This document shows, piece after piece, positions 1 through 4,980 of a stretch of DNA of 9,310 nt. The first letter of the stretch is position 1, and every line of letters starts with the position of its first letter. The translations under genes and the position numbers were made by a program. The notes beneath the pieces were generated by a model, which had not been told where the DNA came from, did no database searches, and saw only the letters and a list, made by a program, of their open reading frames with translations. Origin of the DNA: a bacterium (GTDB lineage: Bacteria; Chloroflexota; Dormibacteria; Aeolococcales; Bog-877); NCBI GenBank assembly GCA_021844355.1, contig JAKBTP010000014.1, positions 1 through 9,310 of the forward strand, in the 5' to 3' direction.

Positions 1-1604
1 AGGTGACGGTGACCCCGACCAACGCCGAGGGCCAGACCTTCGACGTCCAGACCTACACCTTCGGGGCCCAGGCGCCCCAGCCCCCGGGCCGGCCCGTGGG
101 AGTCTCCGAGCCGTCGGCGGTCAGCCTGAGCTGGGCCATGCCCGCCAACCAGGACGTCTCGGCCACCACCGACTACGTGATCACCCCGTACGCCAACGGG
201 GTGCCCCAGCCGCCCGTCGACATCCACTCGGTCTACCCCCAGTACACCCTGACCGGGCTCACCGACGGGACCTCCTACACCTTCTCCGTGGTGGCGACCA
301 ACTCCCAGGGGACGAGTCCGCCATCAGCGATCTCTGCCCCGGTGGTCCCGGGCGCACCCGCGCCGGCCACCTACGACCCCGTCACCCCCTATAGGGTGTG
401 CGACACCCGGGCCGGCAACCCGTCCCAGCTGAGCGGGGTCAACCTGACCCAGTGCGAGGGCCAGACCCTCGGTGCCGGGAGCAGCCTCACCGTCCAGATC
501 GCCGGCACCAATCCGAGCGGCGCCACCTCCGGCGGGGTCCCGCCCGGCGCCACCTCCGCAGTCCTGAACGTGACCGCCACCGACACCTCCGCCCCCAGCT
601 ACCTCACCGTCTGGCCGGCGGGCGGGCCACCCCCGCTCTCCTCCAGCCTCAACTGGCAGGCGGGGCAGACGGTGGCCAACCTGGTGACCGTCGACCTGGG
701 GCCTACCGGCGCCGTCAGCGTCTACAACGACCAGGGGCAGGCCGACGTGGTCATAGACGTGGAGGGCTGGATGGACTCCACCGCCACCTCGGGAGCGGTC
801 TACGTCCCCGTCACCCCCTACCGGATCTGTGACACCAGGGCCGGCTTCCGACCGCTGAACCAGTGCACCGGGCGGACCCTCGGCCCGAACGCCACCCTCA
901 CCGTCACGGCGGCGGGCACCGCGCCCGCCCCGGGCGGCCCCCTGCCGCCGGCCGGTGCGGTGGCGGTGAACCTCACGGTCACCGCCACCGACACCACCCA
1001 GCCGTCCTTCCTCAGCGTCTGGCCGGCCACGGCCCCCCAGCCGATCGCCTCCAACCTCAACTGGCAGGCGGGACAGACGGTCGCCAACAACGTGGTGGTG
1101 GCGGTCCCCACCTCGGGGGCCACCCTGGGCCAGCTGGAGATCTACAACGACGCCGGAAGCGCGGACGTGGTGGTGGACGTGTCCGGCTACTACCTCCCGG
1201 CCTCGCCGCCGCCGTCCAACGCCGTCTACTTCACCCCCATGGTGCCCTACCGGATCTGCGACACCCGGTCCACCGCCATCTCCCAGCTGCAGGATGCCTG
1301 CACCGGTGACACCCTGCAGGGCGGCTCGCCGCTGCGCCTTCTGGTGGCTGGCGTGGGGGGGATCCCCTCTGGCGCCACCTCGGTGGTCCTCAACGTGACC
1401 ATCACCGACACCACGGCGCCGGGGTTCCTCACCGTCTTCCCCGACCTCGCCCCGCTGCCGCTCTCCTCCAACCTCAACTGGGCGGCGGGCGAGACGGTGG
1501 CCGTGGGGGTGACGGCCACCCTGGGCTCGGACGGCGCCCTGGACTTCTACATACCCCAGGGATCTGCCGACCTGGTGGTGGACGTGGTGGGCTGGTGGGA
1601 GTGA
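1..1604 (+). CDS. Secreted Fn3 and tandem-repeat surface protein, C-terminal part (5' end outside the window)
   Basis: The frame is open to the left edge, so the GTG at position 3 is probably internal; 533 residues are visible, numbered from it. Residues 1-22 look like the end of an earlier beta-sandwich domain. Residues about 26-116 form a fibronectin type III domain, with the typical second half LTDGTSYTFSVVATNSQG. A short Pro/Ala linker leads to three copies of an extracellular repeat (residues 124-257, 267-397, 409-533). Each repeat carries PYR-[VI]-CDTR, a central N-[VL]-T-x-T-D-T block, S-x-LNW-x-AG-x-TVA and a final ADVV-[IV]-DV-x-G. Related repeats occur in large secreted actinobacterial proteins, usually without assigned function. 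The only six cysteines fall as one pair per repeat. The protein ends at GWWE with no LPxTG motif or C-terminal membrane segment. A structural or adhesive surface role is inferred; the signal peptide would lie upstream of the window. Confidence 0.85.
   Translation, partial: VTVTPTNAEGQTFDVQTYTFGAQAPQPPGRPVGVSEPSAVSLSWAMPANQDVSATTDYVITPYANGVPQPPVDIHSVYPQYTLTGLTDGTSYTFSVVATNSQGTSPPSAISAPVVPGAPAPATYDPVTPYRVCDTRAGNPSQLSGVNLTQCEGQTLGAGSSLTVQIAGTNPSGATSGGVPPGATSAVLNVTATDTSAPSYLTVWPAGGPPPLSSSLNWQAGQTVANLVTVDLGPTGAVSVYNDQGQADVVIDVEGWMDSTATSGAVYVPVTPYRICDTRAGFRPLNQCTGRTLGPNATLTVTAAGTAPAPGGPLPPAGAVAVNLTVTATDTTQPSFLSVWPATAPQPIASNLNWQAGQTVANNVVVAVPTSGATLGQLEIYNDAGSADVVVDVSGYYLPASPPPSNAVYFTPMVPYRICDTRSTAISQLQDACTGDTLQGGSPLRLLVAGVGGIPSGATSVVLNVTITDTTAPGFLTVFPDLAPLPLSSNLNWAAGETVAVGVTATLGSDGALDFYIPQGSADLVVDVVGWWE
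372..773 (+). repeat. Extracellular repeat unit 1
   Basis: First of three homologous coding units (residues 124-257). It contains PYRVCDTRAG at its start, a block with LNVTATDTSAPSYLTVWPAG, SSLNWQAGQTVANL and the closing ADVVIDVEGW. Its cysteines are C133 and C151. Its LNWQAGQTVAN segment is also nearly identical to unit 2 at DNA level (about 648-681 against 1055-1088), which points to duplication or gene-conversion-like exchange. Confidence 0.8.
801..1193 (+). repeat. Extracellular repeat unit 2
   Basis: Second unit (residues 267-397), with PYRICDTRAG, NLTVTATDTTQPSFLSVWPA, SNLNWQAGQTVANN and ADVVVDVSGYY. Its cysteines are C276 and C288. The opening codons resemble unit 1 in DNA (about 379-417 against 808-846). 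Confidence 0.8.
1227..1601 (+). repeat. Extracellular repeat unit 3
   Basis: Third unit (residues 409-533), with PYRICDTR, LNVTITDTTAPGFLTVFPD, SNLNWAAGETVAVG and a closing ADLVVDVVGWW. Its cysteines are C419 and C433. It is more diverged from units 1 and 2 than they are from each other and it forms the C-terminus of the protein. Confidence 0.8.
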
Positions 1605-1625
1605 CCTGCCCTCAGGGGCGGGTCA
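1602..1625. terminator. Shared convergent terminator hairpin containing both stop codons
   Basis: The arms TGACCTGCCC (1602-1611) and GGGCGGGTCA (1616-1625) form a 10-bp stem around a TCAG tetraloop, with one G-T wobble as read on the + strand. The left arm begins with the TGA of the repeat protein; the right arm ends with the TGA of the minus-strand gene. There is no T-run on either side, which is common in GC-rich genomes. A bidirectional terminator between convergent genes is the simplest reading. Confidence 0.6.
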
Positions 1626-1841
1626 GCGGGAGAGGCCGCTCCCCAGCGGGGCCAGGCCTCGGCTGTGGCTGGAAGCCGGCCTGAGGCTGAGCTCCTGGTG
1701 CCCCATGACCTTCAGGATCGAGCAGGCGAGGCAGGCGGACGAGCCGCCCGCGTCCAGCACCAGGCCGTCCGGCGCCGCACCGCCGCAGCGCGGGCAGACG
1801 GCTGTCCCCGCCAGGTTCATCCAGTGTCTGCGAAGGTTCAC
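1623..1841 (-). CDS. Small zinc-ribbon protein (72 aa), function unknown
   Basis: I do not recognise a named family. The 72-residue product has a four-cysteine zinc-ribbon pattern, C16-P-R-C19 and C37-L-A-C40, with a 17-residue loop rich in Gly, Ala and Asp between the knuckles; these are its only cysteines. The tail (about 50-72) is Ser/Leu/Gly-rich and probably disordered. I chose the GTG at 1841 because AGGAGG lies six bases upstream. A longer form of 96 residues could start at the GTG at 1913, which also has GGGAGG nine bases upstream, but the added 24 residues are Arg/Ser-rich and featureless. The gene is convergent with the repeat protein, their stops lying 18 bp apart within one hairpin, and divergent from the glycoside hydrolase. 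The ribosome binding site, cysteine spacing and shared terminator together argue that it is real. A nucleic-acid or protein-binding role is possible but unproven. Confidence 0.62.
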   Translation of the reverse strand: MNLRRHWMNLAGTAVCPRCGGAAPDGLVLDAGGSSACLACSILKVMGHQELSLRPASSHSRGLAPLGSGLSR

Positions 1842-1847
1842 TGTCGC

Positions 1848-1853
1848 CCTCCT
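1848..1853 (-). promoter_or_regulatory. Ribosome binding site of the zinc-ribbon gene
   Basis: On the minus strand this reads AGGAGG, six bases before the GTG at 1841. It is a perfect anti-SD match and decides the preferred start over the downstream in-frame ATG at 1820, which has no such site. Confidence 0.6.
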
Positions 1854-2089
1854 ACTGCAGGCGGAATCTCGGCCCCGGGCCGCCACCCGCTGGGATGGAT
1901 CCCCGGATGGCACCAGGGTGCGCCTCCCGCGGCCGATCTGGGGCCACGCGGGGGCGACGATCGCGTGATGGGTTCGTCACCACCTGCCGTGAAAACTGCA
2001 GGGGCGGCGACTTCCCGGGGGCCGGTGGCTCTCAGTCCACATGAGCCGAGTCTGCCACCTCCCGGGATAAGAGGGTGCTATGGGAACGC

Positions 2090-2102
2090 TAACCCGAGGT
2101 TA
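2090..2102. promoter_or_regulatory. Palindrome, possible operator
   Basis: TAACC-CGA-GGTTA is a perfect 5-3-5 inverted repeat, one of the few AT-containing stretches here, 50 bp before the hydrolase start. With one inserted A the symmetry extends to GCTAACC/GGTTAAGC. It could bind a dimeric regulator of the divergent pair. It occurs once, so the call is weak. Confidence 0.25.
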
Positions 2103-2104
2103 AG

Positions 2105-2134
2105 CGGCGGGCTCCGGGACGCCGTGGCCCGCCG
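2105..2134 (+). promoter_or_regulatory. GC hairpin in the probable leader of the hydrolase gene
   Basis: CGGCGGGC (2105-2112) pairs perfectly with GCCCGCCG (2127-2134) over a 14-base loop and ends 18 bases before the start codon. The following gene lacks a well-spaced Shine-Dalgarno sequence, so the stem could influence ribosome access. In DNA this GC-rich, an 8-bp stem may also arise by chance. Confidence 0.25.
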
Positions 2135-2152
2135 GTCGTCGCCGGGTACGAG

Positions 2153-3319
2153 GTGATGCGGCTGCGGCTGGTCGTGACCGCGGTGGCGCTTCTCGCGGTG
2201 TCGGTGCTGGCGGTCGGGACGCTGGTGGCCCTGAGGGAGGCGGGGGCGCGGACCGCGCCCCACCCCCCAGCGCGCACGACCCCGACCCCCGACGGGACCT
2301 CGCCAGCCGCCACCCCGTCGGGTTCCGCGCCCCCGGTGTACCTCTACTACTACCTCTGGTGGACACCTGGTCACTGGCAGTCCAAGCTGGGACCGGACTA
2401 CCCGTACACGGCCAGCCCGCCGGTCTCGCCGGGCGCCACCAACTCCGTGGGCTGCAACCCGGTCCCCCGGTACCCCGGGGCCACCATCGTCGATGTGCCC
2501 CAGGTCGGGCTCTACAACCAGAACCTGGCCCAGGTCTACCTGCCGCAGATCGAGCAGGCGGCGGCGGCCGGGGTCACGGGCTTCTTGGCCAGCTGGCAGG
2601 GCACCGGCAGCCCGTCCCAGACCACCAGCTCCTCGGGGTACAACCTGCGCCTTCAGCTGCTGGTCAGGGCGGTGGACGCGTATGACGCCGCCCATCCTCG
2701 GCACCCCTTCCGCCTGGCCCTGGCGATGTCGGCGTTCGGCGACTACCACCGCCCGGCGGCGGAGATCGTCGCCGACCTCTCCTACTTCTACCGCACCTAC
2801 GGCGGGAATCCCGCCTTCCGCAACTCCTTCAGCTCGCGGCCGATGGTGATGATCATGGACAGCCGCAAGTACCCGGTGACCACCGTGGCCGCCATCTGGA
2901 GCGCCGAGGGAGGAAAGGAGTACCTCATCGGCGACGAGACCGCCGCCAGCTGGCCCCGGGACGCCCCCTACCTCGACGCCACCTCCTACTACTGGTCCTC
3001 CGAGAACCCCTGGACCAACTCCAACGCCGCCAGCGACATCCGGACCCTGGGAGCCGAGGTGCACCGCAACGGCAAGAACTGGTTCTCGCCCTTCATCGCC
3101 GGCTACGACAAGCAGCTGGTGGGCGGCTCCTGCGTCCCCCGGGACGGGGTCCAGACCCTGGACAAGGTGTGGAGCGTCAACTCCCAGAGCCACCCCCAGG
3201 GGTGGTTCGGGATAAGCTGGAACGAGTTCGAGGAGAACACCTACCTCCAGCCCAGCCTGAACTACGGCTCCAGGTACCTTCAGGCCCTGCAGCAGCTGAT
3301 CCAGGGCCAGGCCGGCTGA
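2153..3319 (+). CDS. Membrane-anchored or secreted GH99/GH71-like glycoside hydrolase
   Basis: The 388-residue product starts with a basic MMRLRL segment and a hydrophobic stretch (about 6-27) that is a signal peptide or signal anchor. A Pro/Thr/Ser linker (about 33-60) follows, then a catalytic-type domain (about 62-385). That domain opens with VYLYYYLWWTPGHW, as in GH99-like barrels with their early aromatic strand, and ends with GISWNEFEENTYLQPS. This matches the NE[WF]xE motif of GH99 endo-alpha-mannosidases and mannanases. E358 and E361 occupy the positions of the two catalytic-centre glutamates. C101 and C327 are the only cysteines and could form a disulphide. The enzyme probably acts outside the membrane on an alpha-mannose-type or other glycan; the substrate is inferred only at family level. 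Start GTG 2153 or ATG 2156 is uncertain: the only SD-like bases (GAGG, 2150-2153) are too close. It is divergent from the zinc-ribbon gene and 152 bp before flp. Confidence 0.8.
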   Translation: MMRLRLVVTAVALLAVSVLAVGTLVALREAGARTAPHPPARTTPTPDGTSPAATPSGSAPPVYLYYYLWWTPGHWQSKLGPDYPYTASPPVSPGATNSVGCNPVPRYPGATIVDVPQVGLYNQNLAQVYLPQIEQAAAAGVTGFLASWQGTGSPSQTTSSSGYNLRLQLLVRAVDAYDAAHPRHPFRLALAMSAFGDYHRPAAEIVADLSYFYRTYGGNPAFRNSFSSRPMVMIMDSRKYPVTTVAAIWSAEGGKEYLIGDETAASWPRDAPYLDATSYYWSSENPWTNSNAASDIRTLGAEVHRNGKNWFSPFIAGYDKQLVGGSCVPRDGVQTLDKVWSVNSQSHPQGWFGISWNEFEENTYLQPSLNYGSRYLQALQQLIQGQAG

Positions 3320-3346
3320 CCCGGACTACGAAGCGACCCCGGGTCA
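3317..3346 (+). terminator. Stop-codon-embedding hairpin after the hydrolase gene
   Basis: TGACCCGG (3317-3324) pairs perfectly with CCGGGTCA (3339-3346) across a 14-base loop. The left arm begins with the TGA stop of the hydrolase. There is no T-tract after it, so it is either a U-poor terminator or an RNA-stabilising 3' structure that would partly separate the hydrolase transcript from the pilus operon. Confidence 0.4.
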
Positions 3347-3376
3347 CGGCACCGTTACCGGCTGGTGACACGGCTG

Positions 3377-3438
3377 GCAGTGGGTTCGACCCTATACTGC
3401 GCCCTGCCATAGCTAGGCCCGGGGTGATGCAGCCCCGG
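3377..3438 (+). promoter_or_regulatory. Structured leader or promoter region of the flp operon
   Basis: Two stems can be drawn. GCAGT-GGGT (3377-3385) pairs with ACCC-ACTGC (3389-3392 and 3396-3400), with a TAT bulge and a TCG loop. CCGGGG (3419-3424) pairs with CCCCGG (3433-3438) over an 8-base loop. TATACT at 3393-3398 resembles a -10 box, but the closest -35-like sequence, GTGACA at 3365-3370, is 22 bases away, longer than usual. Promoter and first stem overlap, so probably only one of these readings is right. I could not match any riboswitch consensus that I know. Confidence 0.3.
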
Positions 3439-3453
3439 AAGGGAGATCGGAAC

Positions 3454-3459
3454 AGGAGG
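3454..3459 (+). promoter_or_regulatory. Ribosome binding site of flp with long spacing
   Basis: AGGAGG lies 12 bases before the ATG at 3472, longer than the usual 5-9. No in-frame start codon lies closer, and the Flp N-terminus fits the ATG. A second purine run, GGAAAGG (3464-3470), ends one base before the start. Confidence 0.55.
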
Positions 3460-3471
3460 AATCGGAAAGGT

Positions 3472-3672
3472 ATGCTGAGTTCTTGGTACCTACGGCTGCG
3501 CAACCGCCTCACCGAGGCGCTGGCGCGTCGTGAGGCGGAGGAAGAGGGGCAGGGTATGGTCGAGTACGCCCTGATTCTGGTACTCATCGCCATCGTCGTG
3601 ATCGTTGTCCTGGCCATCGTCGGTCACCGGGTCAGCGACGTCTTCAACAACATCCAGAACGGGCTTCAGTAA
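3472..3672 (+). CDS. flp: Flp-type prepilin (type IVc pilus subunit)
   Basis: The 66-residue product is a class III prepilin. The leader is charged (RLRNRLTEALARREAEEEG), followed by the Flp processing motif G26-Q-G-M-V-E31-Y32, with Glu at +5 and Tyr at +6 after the scissile bond G26/Q27. A hydrophobic helix follows (about 33-50, ALILVLIAIVVIVVLAIV), then a short polar tail VSDVFNNIQNGLQ. The mature pilin would be 40 residues, normal for Flp. A TadV/CpaA-type prepilin peptidase should cut it at the membrane; none is in this window. It contains no cysteine. The same frame stays open far upstream into the hydrolase gene, but that part has no pilin character, and ATG 3472 gives the expected leader length. 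It heads the Tad operon and is followed by a strong hairpin. Confidence 0.93.
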   Translation: MLSSWYLRLRNRLTEALARREAEEEGQGMVEYALILVLIAIVVIVVLAIVGHRVSDVFNNIQNGLQ

Positions 3673-3686
3673 CCCTTAGGTCCCAG

Positions 3687-3717
3687 GGGCGCGCGGCGGT
3701 CAGGCCGCCGCGCGCCC
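3687..3717 (+). terminator. Strong hairpin between flp and cpaB (terminator or attenuator)
   Basis: GGGCGCGCGGCGG (3687-3699) and CCGCCGCGCGCCC (3705-3717) form a perfect 13-bp, all G-C stem over a TCAGG loop, 14 bases after the flp stop. No T-run follows, only GCTTCCCCC. It probably ends many flp transcripts, or protects their 3' ends, while some read-through supplies the downstream machinery genes. Confidence 0.65.
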
Positions 3718-3766
3718 GCTTCCCCCTGCCGGCCCCGCCGGCGTCTTATCTCGGAGGTTATCCACG

Positions 3767-4921
3767 GTGTCGACCGATTTGAAAGGACGGGTCAATCAGG
3801 TCTGGATCGCCGTCGGGCTGATCTGCGCTATCGCCGCCTTCGGGCTCGCGTACTACTTCACCCGCGCCAGCGCCACCCCCCCCAAGCCGGTAATCCCGGC
3901 CAACGGGACCCTGGTGGTGGTGGCGAGGGTGTCCATCCCCAGCGGGACGCTCATCACCCCGGGGATGCTGGAGCTGACCCGGATCAAGGGGCTGCTCCCG
4001 GCCAACGCCTACACCTCCTGTCAGAGGCTGGTGGGCGCCGCCTGCGCGGAGAGCAACGGGGTCTCGGTGAGCCAGCCGGCCACCACCTCCACCACCCTGG
4101 ACTACTACGCGGTGGTTCCGATCGCCGCCAACACGGTGATCACCGGCACCCTGGTGTCGCCCAACAAGGTGACCCAGACCCCCTCGTTCGGCAGCCTCAA
4201 CCTCCCGCCCGGGGACGTGGCCATCGCCATCCCGCTCACCTCGCAGCAGGCGGTGGCAGGCTACCTCCAGGCGGGTGACCGGATCGACTTCATCTCCACC
4301 GCCTCCAACGGCAACGTGGGCTTCACCTACCAGGACCTTCTGGTCCTCGGCGTCGGCAGCCCCTCGACCACCGGGCAGGCGGCTTCCTCCGCCGCCGGTG
4401 GGCTGGTGGTGCTCCAGGTGACCCGCAGCCAGGCGCTGGGGATCGAGGAGCTGGAGAAGGACGGGGCCATCTACACCGTGGCGCTGCGCTCGGCCGCCGA
4501 CTACGGCCACGGCTACATCCCCACCACCATCTCCCCCGCCGACCAGTACACCCAGGCGTGCACTCCGGGGACCTCGGTGAACCCCATCATCCAGGAGGAC
4601 CTGCAGCAGGCCCAGCAGGCCGTGGCCGCGGCCAGCAAGACCTACTCTGCGGCCCAGAAGCAGTACAACAAGGACAACACCACCCTGCAGTCGCTGCCCT
4701 CCGGCAGCCCCAACGAGACGACCGCCAAGCAGCTGGTGCTGGCCGACGCCGCCACCCTGGCCCAGGACCAGTTTGCGCTGATCCAGGCTCAGAACCTGGT
4801 GCAGTCGGACCGGGCGGTGCTCTACTGCGGCGCCACCGCGGCCGGATCGGCCTCCACCAGCTCGGTGAGCCAGGGCAGCCCGCAGATGCTGCAGAACCTC
4901 TTCGGCCTCAACATCGGTTGA
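3767..4921 (+). CDS. cpaB: CpaB/RcpC-type Flp pilus assembly protein with C-terminal helical hairpin
   Basis: The 384-residue product starts at a GTG with GGAGG nine bases upstream. A cytoplasmic basic N-terminus and a single membrane helix (about 12-30) place the rest outside the membrane. The SAF-like beta-clip region starts near residue 47 (TLVVVARVSIPSGTLITPGM) and continues to PIAANTVITGTLV (118-130). The RcpC/CpaB core follows (about 143-250), including the family-typical LPPGDVAIAIPL, YLQAGDRIDF and VLQVTRSQAL. CpaB proteins are usually about 230-300 residues; the excess here is a C-terminal segment (about 265-384). It is predicted to be two Gln/Ala-rich helices (about 273-308 and 316-352) broken by PSGSPN, plus a Ser/Gln-rich tail. 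Cysteines C85/C93 and C265/C354 form two extracytoplasmic pairs. CpaB is needed for Tad pilus assembly, where it works with the secretin in diderms; no secretin gene is adjacent here. Confidence 0.88.
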   Translation: MSTDLKGRVNQVWIAVGLICAIAAFGLAYYFTRASATPPKPVIPANGTLVVVARVSIPSGTLITPGMLELTRIKGLLPANAYTSCQRLVGAACAESNGVSVSQPATTSTTLDYYAVVPIAANTVITGTLVSPNKVTQTPSFGSLNLPPGDVAIAIPLTSQQAVAGYLQAGDRIDFISTASNGNVGFTYQDLLVLGVGSPSTTGQAASSAAGGLVVLQVTRSQALGIEELEKDGAIYTVALRSAADYGHGYIPTTISPADQYTQACTPGTSVNPIIQEDLQQAQQAVAAASKTYSAAQKQYNKDNTTLQSLPSGSPNETTAKQLVLADAATLAQDQFALIQAQNLVQSDRAVLYCGATAAGSASTSSVSQGSPQMLQNLFGLNIG

Positions 4922-4947
4922 GCGGAGGGCCAAGGGAAGGAAGTCCG

Positions 4948-4980
4948 GTGGGTCGCCTCAAGCTCGGGGTGCCGGCGTGA
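4948..4980 (+). CDS. Possible ten-codon minicistron overlapping the cpaE start
   Basis: GTG at 4948 opens a frame encoding MGRLKLGVPA and ends at TGA 4978-4980, whose first two bases overlap the GTG start of cpaE (4977-4979). A good purine-rich site, GGAAGG (4935-4940), lies seven bases before it, whereas cpaE itself has only a weak GGGG close to its start. Translation of this peptide could deliver ribosomes to cpaE by coupling. The peptide has no recognisable function. Chance occurrence is quite possible. Confidence 0.3.
   Translation: MGRLKLGVPA

Larger units (their letters stand above)
1842..2152. other. Divergent intergenic region without a convincing gene
   Basis: These 311 bp separate the minus-strand zinc-ribbon gene from the plus-strand glycoside hydrolase and should hold both promoters. 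I see no confident -35/-10 pair in either direction. It contains the possible N-terminal extension of the zinc-ribbon gene (to 1913), a 13-bp palindrome at 2090-2102 and a GC stem at 2105-2134. The plus-strand open frames crossing it are Arg/Pro-rich and lack coding character. Confidence 0.6.

Noticed and set aside
1500..1604. Sortase anchor at the end of the repeat protein
   Set aside because: No LPxTG-like motif, hydrophobic segment or basic tail precedes the stop; the protein ends on the last repeat.
1665..2156. Plus-strand 163-codon frame over the intergenic region
   Set aside because: Arg/Pro/Ala-rich with no motif and it overlaps the better supported minus-strand zinc-ribbon gene.
2078..3193. 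Long minus-strand open frame opposite the hydrolase gene
   Set aside because: It is Gly/Val/Arg/His-rich with no domain and mirrors a recognisable plus-strand gene. In very GC-rich DNA such antisense frames stay open by base composition.
3382..3392. GGGTTCGACCC, resembling a tRNA T-arm
   Set aside because: The loop and stem lengths are wrong for a T-arm, and no acceptor, D-arm or anticodon arm can be drawn around it.
3169..3471. Upstream extension of the flp frame into the hydrolase gene
   Set aside because: It overlaps the hydrolase coding end, has no pilin features, and would bury the prepilin leader, which must be short.
3377..3471. c-di-GMP, fluoride or guanidine riboswitch before flp
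   Set aside because: I looked for the conserved core sequences of these classes and found only superficial matches such as GGTGATG; reported only as an unassigned structured leader.
3758..4933. Long minus-strand open frame opposite cpaB
   Set aside because: Low-complexity Gly/Arg/His/Val product, fully antisense to a clear CpaB gene; no independent support.
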